NCBI GenBank assembly: GCA_900546625.1
Contig: URDU01000032.1
Span: 1-34,550 of the forward strand
Reading direction: 5' to 3'
Length of the DNA: 34,550 bases
Source: an uncultured Lachnobacterium sp.
Lineage (GTDB): Bacteria; Bacillota; Clostridia; Lachnospirales; Lachnospiraceae
The notes under the pieces are model-generated. The model saw only the letters and a list, made by a program, of their open reading frames with translations. It did not search any database and was not told the DNA's origin. How positions within the stretch are numbered: the first letter of the stretch is position 1; every line of letters begins with the position of its first letter. This document shows positions 1-8,050 of the stretch, piece after piece. Both the position numbers and the translations under genes were made by a program.

Positions 1-100
1 AGGTATTTTTTTCGTCAATCCCTTGACCTATTTAAATTATACAGGAAGCTTTCTGTATATATAATCACTTTATTCAAATAACTCAAAACCTATAAAAATA

Positions 101-128
101 ACCTCACCAGACACCAATCCAGTGAGGT
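101..128 (-). terminator. Terminator of the toxin-antitoxin operon
   Basis: Seven-bp arms (ACCTCAC / GTGAGGT) flank a 14-nt loop. On the minus strand they are followed by a T-rich stretch (TTATTTTTATAGG). It sits just after the antitoxin stop and fits an intrinsic terminator. The large loop makes it a modest one. Confidence 0.5.
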
Positions 129-135
129 CATATAA

Positions 136-423
136 TCACGCTTTCTGTTTAGGTACAAACTCAATCTTAAGAGCCATTCCCATACCATCCGCTAATCTTT
201 TAAGCAAATTAACAGAAGGGTTTCGTGTTCCATTCTCAAGCTTGCTGATGTCTGCCTGGTTAATACCAGTACGTTCTGCAAGCTCCTTCTGCGTCATATT
301 CTGAGAAGTACGAGCATCCACGATAGCTCTTATGACATCCATCTCTGGCTGAATAGCTTCATATTCTTTTCTGAACTCATCATCTTTTAGCTGCTTAGAA
401 AGCATATCATCAAATGTTCTCAT
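136..423 (-). CDS. HigA-type XRE-family antitoxin
   Basis: A 95-residue protein with a Cro/C1-type helix-turn-helix at about residues 44-80. The recognition segment is GINQADISKLENGTRNPS, preceded by MTQKELAERT. It is the downstream partner of the toxin gene and overlaps its end by 14 nt, the toxin-first order typical of HigBA pairs. By family knowledge it would bind and neutralise the toxin in the cytoplasm and repress the shared promoter. The 18-bp palindrome in the promoter spacer (798-815) is the obvious candidate operator. The class is clear; assignment to HigA rather than another XRE antitoxin is by context. Confidence 0.85.
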   Translation of the reverse strand: MRTFDDMLSKQLKDDEFRKEYEAIQPEMDVIRAIVDARTSQNMTQKELAERTGINQADISKLENGTRNPSVNLLKRLADGMGMALKIEFVPKQKA

Positions 424-775
424 CCTTCATCACCCTTTCTATGAAATCTTTTCTTCTATCCTTTGCAATCTTAATCTCCTCTTTAGGAGTTTTCTGTGTC
501 TTTTTAACAAATCCGTTCGTCAGTATTATTTTTCCCTCATAATAGAAAAAATATAAAACTCTGGTAATATCACTTCCGAATTTACAACGCAATTCAAATA
601 TTCCATCATCCAGATGTTTACTGTAAGGTTCTCTAAGCATATTTCCCTTTTCTTGTAATATACCAAGCAATCCAAATATTTTAGCTCGCATCTTAGGATT
701 AACAGAATCCAAAAATTCTTCTACTGGAACTTCGCCATTTTCTTTTTCATATGCTATCAGTTTAAATTCTGTCAT
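410..775 (-). CDS. HigB/RelE-type toxin (phage Gp49-like family)
   Basis: A 121-residue protein of the Gp49-like/HigB family (RelE superfamily), probably a ribosome-dependent mRNA endonuclease. Family hallmarks are visible: FELRCKFGSDITRVLYFFYYEGKIILTNGFVKKT, i.e. the beta-strand core with Arg residues, followed by the Lys-rich tail KTPKEEIKIAKDRRKDF. An in-frame ATG lies 13 codons upstream at 814. The start at 775 is chosen because AAAGGTGA precedes it at normal spacing, and because 814 falls inside the palindromic operator and upstream of the -10. It overlaps the antitoxin start, suggesting translational coupling. Confidence 0.85.
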   Translation of the reverse strand: MTEFKLIAYEKENGEVPVEEFLDSVNPKMRAKIFGLLGILQEKGNMLREPYSKHLDDGIFELRCKFGSDITRVLYFFYYEGKIILTNGFVKKTQKTPKEEIKIAKDRRKDFIERVMKDENI

Positions 776-793
776 GTAATCACCTTTGTAAAT

Positions 794-822
794 ATTATAT
801 GGCATATATGCCATAATGTCAA
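794..822 (-). promoter_or_regulatory. Toxin-antitoxin promoter with palindromic operator in the spacer
   Basis: On the minus strand there is a perfect -35 TTGACA (817-822), a 17-bp spacer and a perfect -10 TATAAT (794-799). An 18-bp perfect palindrome, TATGGCATATATGCCATA (798-815), fills the spacer. Binding of a HigA dimer there would occlude RNA polymerase, which suits conditional cooperativity. The operator role is inferred from position and symmetry. Confidence 0.75.
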
Positions 823-958
823 TTATCCATTTAAAGTAACCATACCGAGCTATTTCTCAAAAAACGTGTAGTAGAGCACTTTTCCAGCCAAGAAATGGCT
901 TATTTACGAGCCTTGCAGGAGTATCTATTGATATTGCCGTGACACACCATCAATTTTG

Positions 959-2635
959 CTAAATCAATTTAAAATACCTCAACGCATCCTTAATATACTC
1001 CACCTTCTCCTGTGAACACTTCTTCACCTCTGGGTTCTCTTTCTTGGACTTATTATAATTCTCGCCCATGTCCAGACCACACATCCGCTTCACCTGTGCA
1101 ATATAAGAAGTATGCACATTCACACCATACTTTTCCTTCACATATTCCTTAATCTTTGAATAAGTAGCCTTTTCTTGTGGTGTATAATTACTCTCTTCCT
1201 CAGGCTCCATTGTAACCTCAATCTTAGGTGTATCTTTTTTGAGGGATAATTTGACAACTGTCTCCACATGATACGTATTCGGAAACATATCCACGCAGCA
1301 TATCTTCTCCACTCTATACCCTCTAGCCATAAATATCTGCAAATCCCTTGCCAGGCTTGTTGGTTTACATGAAATATAAACCATATTCTCAACACCATAA
1401 TCTATGATTTTGCCGATAGCCTTCGGATGGATACCGTCTCGTGGTGGATCAAGAATTATATAATCCGGTTTTTCCTCTATATCGTCAAGCACCTTGAGCA
1501 CGTCACCTGCGATAAATTTACAGTTATCAAGGCCATTAAGGGCGGCATTTTCCTTTGCAGCGCAAACTGCCTCCTCGACTATCTCGACACCTACTACCTC
1601 CTTACACACCGGTGCCATAAGCTGCGCGATGGTGCCGGTTCCGCTGTAGAGGTCGTAGACTGTTTTACCGTTTAGCGAATCCCTGTCATCTCCCAGGATA
1701 AACTCTCTCGCTGTCTCATAGAGCACTTCCGCTCCGAGCGAGTTGGTCTGGAAAAATGAGAATGGTGTGATCTTGAATTTCAGACCTAAAAGCTCCTCAT
1801 AGAAATATGAATCTCCGTAGAGCACCTCTGTACCCTCGTTTTTGACTACATCTGCAACGCTGTCATTTTTGGTGTGTAAAACGCCCTTAAATCTGCCATC
1901 ATAGTGCCTGGTCAAAAGCGCATATCGAAAGCCTGCGAGCAGCTCCTCCTCGTCGAAGCCCTCTGTCTGTGTGGTGGTGACGAGGTCGACTATTATTTCA
2001 CCGGTTTTTGTTGCCTTTCTGACAAGCAGGTGACGCAGATAGCCCTTGTGTGATGCTCTGTGAAAATATGGAATATTGTTTTTGGAAAAATAATCAAGTG
2101 TTGCCTTTAAAATTGTCCTGAAATCCTCATCCACTATCTGACAGTCCGATACTGTCACAAGGTCATAAAAGCTTCCTCTTTTGTGCATGCCAAGCGCAAG
2201 AGGGCCATCCTTGTACTCATCGCCGAAGGAAAATTCCATCTTGTTTCTGTATTCACTCTTTTTCGGACTTCCATGTATACCTATAAACTCGTATCCTGCC
2301 TCTTTTTCAGTGCCGATGGCATCCGAGATTAGCTTTTTCACCTGGGTAAGCTTCATATCAAGCTGCTTTTCGTAAGGCACTGTCTGATATGTACAGCCCC
2401 CGCACATTCCAAAGTGAGGACATGGCTCTTCTGTCTCCAGTGGCGATTTCTCCATTACCTCCATCAGTCTGCCCTCTGCCCTTTGATGCTTTACTTTATT
2501 TACAACAAATTCCACCTTCTGTCCCGGAATTGTATTTTTCACAATTACTCTGTCGCCGTCATCTGTAACGGCTATTCCCTTGTTTGGGAAGTCTACTCTT
2601 TCTACGGTTCCTGTTCCTCTAAATCCTTTTTTCAT
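959..2635 (-). CDS. rlmD: 23S rRNA (uracil-C5)-methyltransferase, RlmD/RumA family
   Basis: A 558-residue SAM-dependent RNA m5U methyltransferase. An N-terminal TRAM/OB domain (about 1-60) is followed by the [4Fe-4S] cysteines C72, C78, C81 (CPHFGMCGGC) and C165 (SDCQIV). The Rossmann SAM site is DLYSGTGT at about 329-336. The catalytic segment DPPRDG is near 396-401, and the nucleophilic Cys is C423 in YISCKPTSLARDL. The protein carries about 85 extra C-terminal residues beyond the usual catalytic domain, with another pair of cysteines. Clostridia often have several RumA paralogues, so whether the target is U1939, U747 or a tRNA uridine cannot be decided from sequence alone. Confidence 0.9.
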   Translation of the reverse strand: MKKGFRGTGTVERVDFPNKGIAVTDDGDRVIVKNTIPGQKVEFVVNKVKHQRAEGRLMEVMEKSPLETEEPCPHFGMCGGCTYQTVPYEKQLDMKLTQVKKLISDAIGTEKEAGYEFIGIHGSPKKSEYRNKMEFSFGDEYKDGPLALGMHKRGSFYDLVTVSDCQIVDEDFRTILKATLDYFSKNNIPYFHRASHKGYLRHLLVRKATKTGEIIVDLVTTTQTEGFDEEELLAGFRYALLTRHYDGRFKGVLHTKNDSVADVVKNEGTEVLYGDSYFYEELLGLKFKITPFSFFQTNSLGAEVLYETAREFILGDDRDSLNGKTVYDLYSGTGTIAQLMAPVCKEVVGVEIVEEAVCAAKENAALNGLDNCKFIAGDVLKVLDDIEEKPDYIILDPPRDGIHPKAIGKIIDYGVENMVYISCKPTSLARDLQIFMARGYRVEKICCVDMFPNTYHVETVVKLSLKKDTPKIEVTMEPEEESNYTPQEKATYSKIKEYVKEKYGVNVHTSYIAQVKRMCGLDMGENYNKSKKENPEVKKCSQEKVEYIKDALRYFKLI

Positions 2636-2713
2636 GTAATTCTTATCTCTCTTTATACTTTATTATTTCTTTGTATGCCTGACTGCAAATGCCTTGCTTC
2701 ACACATAAAGAAA

Positions 2714-2741
2714 AATGAGGACTACATATGTAGCCCCCATT
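2714..2741 (-). terminator. Terminator after the small acidic-tail membrane protein gene
   Basis: A stem built on the palindrome CTACATATGTAG (2722-2733) is extended outward by paired bases with two mismatches. On the minus strand it is followed by TTTTTCTTTA. It lies between the stop of the 104-residue gene and rlmD. Confidence 0.6.
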
Positions 2742-2753
2742 ATCTAAAAACGA

Positions 2754-3068
2754 TTATTTCTCTTCTTTAGTCTTTGGTGCCTCTTTTTCCTCTTCAGCAT
2801 CATCATCGTCTTCATCCTCGAAGAAATCATCATCGAATTCATCATCATACTCATCATCGAAATCATCTAAATAATCCGGTGTAAAGAATCTGTAGATACC
2901 ATATGCAGCTGCTGCAACTGCAACTAACACACCAATGATGGCAAATATGATAACAGCCTTGGAAGGCTTCTTCTCTTCCTCTTCTTTTTTGAGAAGGTCA
3001 TTAAGCTTTGCCATGCTGAGCTTCTCTGTAAGCTTGTTGTCCTTTAATAATTCTTCAACTCTACTCAT
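2754..3068 (-). CDS. Small single-pass membrane protein with an Asp/Glu-rich tail
   Basis: 104 residues of unknown function. A charged N-terminal helical segment (about 1-36, MSRVEELLKDNKLTEKL) is followed by one membrane helix (about 39-61, AVIIFAIIGVLVAVAAAAYGI). The strikingly acidic C-terminal tail is made of runs of D and E with a final Lys/Pro-containing end. The layout (short helix, one TM, acidic tail) suggests a membrane-anchored protein; topology cannot be assigned. It is downstream of pcrA, about 100 nt away, with its own terminator. The family is not recognised with confidence. Confidence 0.75.
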   Translation of the reverse strand: MSRVEELLKDNKLTEKLSMAKLNDLLKKEEEEKKPSKAVIIFAIIGVLVAVAAAAYGIYRFFTPDYLDDFDDEYDDEFDDDFFEDEDDDDAEEEKEAPKTKEEK

Positions 3069-3168
3069 AATTCAATCCGCTCCTTTTCCAAAAGTAATTG
3101 TCAAATGCTATTTGTTAAATCCATTATAGCATATTATATCCAATTTTCCTACAAAAATTACAATATTT

Positions 3169-5460
3169 TTAGTCAATTTTTTTCAATTTGGCGAATGAGG
3201 CAAACATCTTTTTGGTACCGGCCTTGTCAAAGTCCACAGTGACCTCATAATCCCTGCCGCCTTCTACAATTGCCATGACCTCTCCCGCGCCAAACTTGAT
3301 GTGCGATACCCTGTCTCCTACCTTATATGAAAGACCTCCGGTGGTATTTGCACTAGCAAATGACTTCTGGTTGCTCACAGGAGTGTAGACAGGTGTCCTT
3401 GTGCGCTGTGTATTAAAGGTGGTCGCATACTCCGTGCCGTATGTAGGTGTCTTTTTGAAGGCCTCCTTAGCCTTTCTGTACGTGCTCTGTGAATTTCTTT
3501 CAATGTCATCGTCACGGCGCTTTGGCTCATAGACCTCGCCTGCCATAAGCTCACGCGGTATCTCCTTCACAAATCGTGATACCTTGTTGAACTGTGTCTC
3601 TCCTCGCACCATGCGCATACGCGCAGATGTGATGGTCAGATGCTCCTTGGCCCTCGTGATGCCAACATAAGCAAGGCGCCTTTCCTCCTCTATCTCGCTT
3701 GTCGCATCATCACTCGTGATTGACATATAGCTTGGGAAAAGTCCATCCTCCATGCCCGCCAGATACACATTCGGAAACTCAAGACCCTTAGCACTGTGCA
3801 GAGTCATAAGAACCACATAGTCGCTGTTTTCGTCAAGACCATCTATGTCGGCTACAAGCGCCACTTCCTCCAAAAAGCCACTGAGAGTAGGATTCTCCTC
3901 ACCCTGCTCGTAATCAACAGACTTGTTTATAAGCTCATCAATATTCTCAATACGCTGCTCTGCTTCATCCGTGCCCTCGGCCTTCAGCTCATCGACATAG
4001 CCGGTCTCATCGATAATGGCCTGTATGAGCTGCGAAACCGAATCCATCTCAGCTCTCGCACGAAGCGACTGTATAAACATCACAAACGGCTTAATCTTGC
4101 CTGCTGACCTCGCCATGCCCGGCACCTCATCGACATAGCGCAGTGCCGTATAGAAATCTATCCCCTTCTCAAGGGCATAGTCCGTCACCTTATTGATGCT
4201 TGTGGCTCCGATGCCGCGCTTTGGCACATTTATGATTCGCTTTACCGCAAGGTCATCATGACCATTGTCAATAGTCTTTAAATATGCAAGTATATCCTTT
4301 ATTTCTTTTCTGGCATAGAAATTCACGCCGCCGACAATCTTGTATGGGATGTTGGCTACAATAAATTTCTCCTCGAAAAGACGCGACTGCGCGTTGGTTC
4401 GGTAAAGCACAGCACAGTCCTTATAGCGCGCCTCACCCTTTCTCACGAGCCTAGCTATCGAGCGCGCCACATAATCTGCTTCCTCAAAGCCGCTCTCAAG
4501 CTGCTCAAATGTAATCCTGTCTCCGTCTCCGTTGTCGGTCCAAAGGCGCTTATCCTTTCTGCCCACATTGTTGGAAATGACGCTGTTTGCGGCATCGAGG
4601 ATATTCTGGGTAGACCTGTAATTCTGCTCGAGCTTTATGACCTTTGCATCCTCAAAATGCTTCTCAAAGTTTAAGATATTGTAGATATTGGCTCCTCTGA
4701 ACTTGTAAATGGACTGGTCATCATCACCGACCACACACAGATTCTTATACTTCATGGCAAGCAGCCTGATAAGCTCAAACTGCACGGTGTTGGTGTCCTG
4801 ATACTCATCCACCATGATGTATCTGAAGCGCTCCTGATAGTAATCAAGCACCTCCTTATCCAGCTTAAAAAGCTCTACTGTCTTCACCAGCAGATCATCA
4901 AAATCGAGTGCGTTATTCTGCTTTAGAGCGTTCTGATACTCCTTGTATACAAGTGCCTGCTTACGCTTCACAAAGTCACCTGTGAAGCGGTTTTCAAACT
5001 CTATCGGATCAATCATCTCATCCTTTGCCGATGATATGACATTTAAAAACATCTTTTCCTTATACATCTTGGTATCTATCTCAAGACGCTTGCAGATGTC
5101 CTTCATCAGAGCCTTCTGGTCATCAGCATCATATATGGTAAAATTCGTATCATATCCCAGCCTGTCGATGTACCTGCGCAGTATACGCACACATGTTGAA
5201 TGGAAGGTAGAAACCCATATGCTTTCCGAACCATAGCCCACCATGTCATCAATTCGCTCACGCATCTCTCCCGCAGCCTTGTTGGTGAAGGTAATTGCCA
5301 TGATATTGTAAGGATTAACACCACACTCATCTATCAGGTAGGCTGTCCTGTATGTGAGGACCTTGGTCTTGCCACTGCCTGCACCCGCTAAAATAAGAAG
5401 CGGTCCCTCCGTGGTCAAAACGGCCTCTCTCTGCTGTTCATTCAACATATCTAAGTTCAT
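3169..5460 (-). CDS. pcrA: ATP-dependent 3'-5' DNA helicase PcrA (UvrD family)
   Basis: A 763-residue superfamily 1A helicase used in DNA repair, displacement of recombinase filaments and plasmid replication in Gram-positives. The N-terminal NEQQREAV Q-motif is followed by Walker A AGAGSGKT (residues 25-32), motif Ia TFTNKAAGEM, the DEYQDTN Walker B/motif II, GDDDQSIYKFRGA (motif III), and VVLMTLHSAKGLEFPNVYLAG / RRLAYVGITRAKE (motifs V and VI). The C-terminal GDRVSHIKFGAGEV segment is the PcrA/UvrD RNA-polymerase-interacting Tudor-like domain. A TTG at 5475 is possible, but the ATG at 5460 has GAGAGGAAAACAG at good spacing and is preferred. Confidence 0.95.
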   Translation of the reverse strand: MNLDMLNEQQREAVLTTEGPLLILAGAGSGKTKVLTYRTAYLIDECGVNPYNIMAITFTNKAAGEMRERIDDMVGYGSESIWVSTFHSTCVRILRRYIDRLGYDTNFTIYDADDQKALMKDICKRLEIDTKMYKEKMFLNVISSAKDEMIDPIEFENRFTGDFVKRKQALVYKEYQNALKQNNALDFDDLLVKTVELFKLDKEVLDYYQERFRYIMVDEYQDTNTVQFELIRLLAMKYKNLCVVGDDDQSIYKFRGANIYNILNFEKHFEDAKVIKLEQNYRSTQNILDAANSVISNNVGRKDKRLWTDNGDGDRITFEQLESGFEEADYVARSIARLVRKGEARYKDCAVLYRTNAQSRLFEEKFIVANIPYKIVGGVNFYARKEIKDILAYLKTIDNGHDDLAVKRIINVPKRGIGATSINKVTDYALEKGIDFYTALRYVDEVPGMARSAGKIKPFVMFIQSLRARAEMDSVSQLIQAIIDETGYVDELKAEGTDEAEQRIENIDELINKSVDYEQGEENPTLSGFLEEVALVADIDGLDENSDYVVLMTLHSAKGLEFPNVYLAGMEDGLFPSYMSITSDDATSEIEEERRLAYVGITRAKEHLTITSARMRMVRGETQFNKVSRFVKEIPRELMAGEVYEPKRRDDDIERNSQSTYRKAKEAFKKTPTYGTEYATTFNTQRTRTPVYTPVSNQKSFASANTTGGLSYKVGDRVSHIKFGAGEVMAIVEGGRDYEVTVDFDKAGTKKMFASFAKLKKID

Positions 5461-5585
5461 CTGTTTTCCTCTCAATTCTCCAGTCTTTTACAGGCACACA
5501 TACCATAAATACAAAAATAATTTAATTACAGCATACCACAAACATATGTTTTGCACAACCCAATATAAGAAAATTCAAAAAAAAC

Positions 5586-5614
5586 TTGTCATATAGTTTT
5601 CAATACTATATAAT
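5586..5614 (+). promoter_or_regulatory. Promoter of the DUF1836 gene
   Basis: TTGTCA (5586-5591), a 17-bp spacer, and TATAAT (5609-5614). The strong ribosome binding site GAGGTGATGAT of the gene starting at 5634 follows directly. This is a near-consensus sigma-A promoter with a very short leader. Confidence 0.7.
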
Positions 5615-5633
5615 AGAAGTCTGAGGTGATGAT

Positions 5634-6260
5634 ATGGAGAATGACGTTAAAGAATTTTTATCAGAATTATTAAAACAGCTTAAATCAATAGATTACATAA
5701 AGCCGGAGGACATACCAAACATTGATCTGTACATGGATCAGGTCACAACCTTCATGGACGAGCAGCTCGCTGCATCAAAGCGCTATGAAAGCGACAAAAT
5801 CCTTACAAAGACAATGATAAACAACTATGCCAAAAACAATCTGCTCCCTTCTCCGGACAAGAAAAAGTACTCTAAGGAGCACGTGCTCACACTGCTTTTT
5901 ATATATTATTTCAAAAATATACTTAGCATAAACGATATCCGCTCGATTCTTAATCCTCTTACCGAGAAGTATTTCGGCAACGACGACGGATTTACGATGC
6001 AGGATGTCTATACGGAGGTTTTCAGCTTAGAGGCTGGAGAGTCGCAGAAGCTCCTAAAGGATCTCGGCAAGAAATACAAGATTGCCGGCGAGACATTTGA
6101 GGATTTTCCTGATGAGGATCAGAAATTCCTCCACACATTCAGCTTTATCTGCATGCTGAGCTTTGATGTCTACATCAAGAAAATGCTGATTGAGCGAATG
6201 ATTGACAATCTTAATGAAGAAAAAGAGGATTCTTCCCATAAAAAAACAGGCTCAAATTAA
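5634..6260 (+). CDS. DUF1836 domain-containing protein (putative DNA-binding regulator)
   Basis: A 208-residue cytoplasmic protein. Residues about 56-115 match the DUF1836 pattern: a conserved YESDKILTKTMINNYAKNNLLPSP segment, KKKYSKEHVLTLLFIYYFK, then LSINDIRSILNPL. This resembles a MerR-like winged helix-turn-helix. The family is common in Firmicutes with no established function, so a DNA-binding role is inferred. The start is fixed by GAGGTGATGAT just upstream. The gene is a single transcription unit ending in a strong terminator that overlaps the stop codon. Confidence 0.85.
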   Translation: MENDVKEFLSELLKQLKSIDYIKPEDIPNIDLYMDQVTTFMDEQLAASKRYESDKILTKTMINNYAKNNLLPSPDKKKYSKEHVLTLLFIYYFKNILSINDIRSILNPLTEKYFGNDDGFTMQDVYTEVFSLEAGESQKLLKDLGKKYKIAGETFEDFPDEDQKFLHTFSFICMLSFDVYIKKMLIERMIDNLNEEKEDSSHKKTGSN

Positions 6261-6273
6261 CGAGCCTGTTTTT
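6242..6273 (+). terminator. Terminator overlapping the DUF1836 stop codon
   Basis: Twelve-bp perfect arms: AAAAACAGGCTC (6242-6253) and GAGCCTGTTTTT (6262-6273), with an 8-nt loop that contains the stop codon. The A-run on one side and T-run on the other mean it can work in both directions. This suits its position between convergent genes. Confidence 0.85.
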
Positions 6274-6291
6274 CTTTCCCCCTATGATAAA

Positions 6292-6597
6292 CTAATCCTC
6301 TTTATCAGAGCTATCCTCCATGCGTGAAAAAACCATATCGTATCCATCGTTGCCGTAGTTTAATGATCTGTTCACACGGCTGATTGTGGCTGTGGAAGCC
6401 CCGGTCTTTTCTGCTATATCAAGATATGTCTTCTGCTCTCTAAGCATCTTTGCCACTTCAAATCTCTGTGATAGAGAAAAAAGCTCATTTACAGTACAAA
6501 CATCCTCAAAAAATGTATAACACTCTGCTCTATCCTTGAGACACAAAATAGCATCAAACAAATGGTCTACTGCTTCTGTTTTAAGATTCTTGCTCAT
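6292..6597 (-). CDS. YerC/YecD-type TrpR-related transcriptional regulator
   Basis: A 101-residue TrpR-like DNA-binding protein of the YerC/YecD family. The helix-turn-helix is KTYLDIAEKTGASTATISRVNRSL, near residues 60-83, preceded by the family signature ELFSLSQRFEVAKMLREQ. A start at 6615 is possible, but AAAAAGGAGAACACG sits immediately before the ATG at 6597, so the shorter form is chosen. The ligand is unknown. It is divergent from the CPBP protease gene across a 144-bp spacer. Confidence 0.85.
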   Translation of the reverse strand: MSKNLKTEAVDHLFDAILCLKDRAECYTFFEDVCTVNELFSLSQRFEVAKMLREQKTYLDIAEKTGASTATISRVNRSLNYGNDGYDMVFSRMEDSSDKED

Positions 6598-6670
6598 CGT
6601 GTTCTCCTTTTTCATGCGATTTATTTACTTTCAATTTTAACATATTAAAGTTTTAAAGTAAACAGCTTTC

Positions 6671-6698
6671 TTGCAATTAAATTCCGATATGTTATACT
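6671..6698 (+). promoter_or_regulatory. Promoter of the CPBP protease gene
   Basis: TTGCAA (6671-6676), a 16-bp spacer and TATACT (6693-6698). Transcription would start near 6705, which excludes an ATG at 6700 and supports the start at 6742. Confidence 0.6.
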
Positions 6699-6741
6699 AA
6701 TGTTACTATCGCCTAATAAATCAGAATGGAGTAAATTGAAA

Positions 6742-7596
6742 ATGAAAAAAACAGGATATTTCTTTTACACATTTGTCCCACTGCTTGCAGTTGAGGCAAT
6801 TCAGACTATCGCCTTATTCTTTATGATGGGTATGGGAGTGTTTGGACAGGGGCTTGTCGGAAAGCTTGCTTTTGCTTCTGCAAACGTATCTGACCGCATT
6901 GAAAAGACATTTACATCTGTGAATTTTAACATGATGATCATGGTCATATATGCACTCATTACCATAGCAATTTTTGGCATGTGGTACTATGCCAGATACG
7001 ATGGTGATTTTCTTCCATCTGCTAAGAAAACCTTCAATCCCATGATGCTTGCGGCAATCGTCGTACTCGTGCCGGGTACACAGTTTGCTGCCAATTTCAT
7101 TGCAAGCTTAACCGGCTATATCCGTCCCGACTGGCTTCAGCAGTACAATAAGCTTTTTGAGACATCCGGCATCACAGATACCACCTTTGTGACCGTTCTT
7201 TATTCTGTCATACTGGCGCCAATCTGTGAGGAGCTTATCTTCCGCGGTGTGACCATGCGCTGCGCCAGAAAGGCTTTGCCGTTTGCTCTTGCCAATCTGA
7301 TGCAGGCTGCACTTTTCGGACTGTTCCATCTCAACTGGATTCAGGGCATATATGCCTTTGCACTTGGCATCGTGCTCGGATATGTCTGCGAACGCGGTGG
7401 CTCGATATACTACTCTATAGGGCTTCATCTGCTTTTCAACCTTTGGGGCACACTTTCAGGATTTTTCCCTGAGCCAGACAATAGCGTAGTAGCCTTTGTG
7501 ATTGTGATTGCTGTTACAATTGTTTCACTGGCAGCCGGATTTGTACTGTTTAACAAAGGACGAAGAAAGCTCCCCATAAATTCTACAGGAATATAG
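6742..7596 (+). CDS. CPBP-family intramembrane metalloprotease
   Basis: A 284-residue polytopic membrane protein of the CPBP (CAAX protease/bacteriocin-processing, Abi) family. The three metal-site motifs are present in order: EELIFRGVTMR (Glu-Glu), FGLFHLNW (His), and YSIGLHLLFNLWG (His and Asn). Several membrane helices surround them. GGAG lies about ten bases before the ATG at 6742; the upstream ATG at 6700 lacks a ribosome binding site and is too near the promoter. Family members cleave peptides within the membrane, and some give self-immunity to bacteriocins. No bacteriocin gene adjoins this one. It overlaps the convergent neighbour by 14 nt. Confidence 0.88.
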   Translation: MKKTGYFFYTFVPLLAVEAIQTIALFFMMGMGVFGQGLVGKLAFASANVSDRIEKTFTSVNFNMMIMVIYALITIAIFGMWYYARYDGDFLPSAKKTFNPMMLAAIVVLVPGTQFAANFIASLTGYIRPDWLQQYNKLFETSGITDTTFVTVLYSVILAPICEELIFRGVTMRCARKALPFALANLMQAALFGLFHLNWIQGIYAFALGIVLGYVCERGGSIYYSIGLHLLFNLWGTLSGFFPEPDNSVVAFVIVIAVTIVSLAAGFVLFNKGRRKLPINSTGI

Positions 7597-8050
7597 ACAC
7601 ACCCGCCAGACTTACTATCATCATAATCATACCGGCGAGCAGTACTCCAAGCATGACAGCGGCAACTGTTGACTTGAAATCCATATCAAGGATACTTGCA
7701 GCAAGTGTTCCTGTCCATGCACCTGTTCCCGGAAGCGGGATACCTACGAAAAGTAAAAGTGCAACAAACAGACCTCTTCCGGCCTTTGCCTGAAGCTTCT
7801 TACCGCCCTTCTCTCCTTTTTCAAGGCAGAAGCTGAAGAACCTTCCAATGATTGGTTTGTCTGCTCCCCATATGAGCACCTTTCTCGCAAAAAGATAAAT
7901 AATTGGTACCGGAAGCATATTTGCAATGATACAAACGATAAATGACGGCACTATCGGCAGGCCCATCACCTGCGAAACCGGAACTGCTCCTCGAAGCTCA
8001 ATAAGTGGTACCATTGAAATTAAAAAGATGTAAATATATTTTTTTAACAT
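7583..8050 (-). CDS. Small multidrug export family membrane protein (COG2426)
   Basis: A 155-residue membrane protein with about four hydrophobic segments. It carries the family signature SMVPLIELRGAVPVSQVMGLP at the N-terminus and VGIPLPGTGAWTGTLAAS in the middle. The family name (Sm_multidrug_ex) rests on little experiment, so substrate and transport are unproven. It overlaps the end of hisC by 7 nt, so the two are probably co-transcribed. Its 3' end overlaps the CPBP gene on the other strand. Confidence 0.85.
   Translation of the reverse strand: MLKKYIYIFLISMVPLIELRGAVPVSQVMGLPIVPSFIVCIIANMLPVPIIYLFARKVLIWGADKPIIGRFFSFCLEKGEKGGKKLQAKAGRGLFVALLLFVGIPLPGTGAWTGTLAASILDMDFKSTVAAVMLGVLLAGMIMMIVSLAGVSIFL

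Noticed and set aside
823..958. A short open stretch on the minus strand (reading TPARLVNKPFLGWKSALLHVF) in the gap before the toxin-antitoxin operon
   Set aside because: No ATG or ribosome binding site supports it. It may be part of a dispersed intergenic repeat, but this cannot be shown from one copy.
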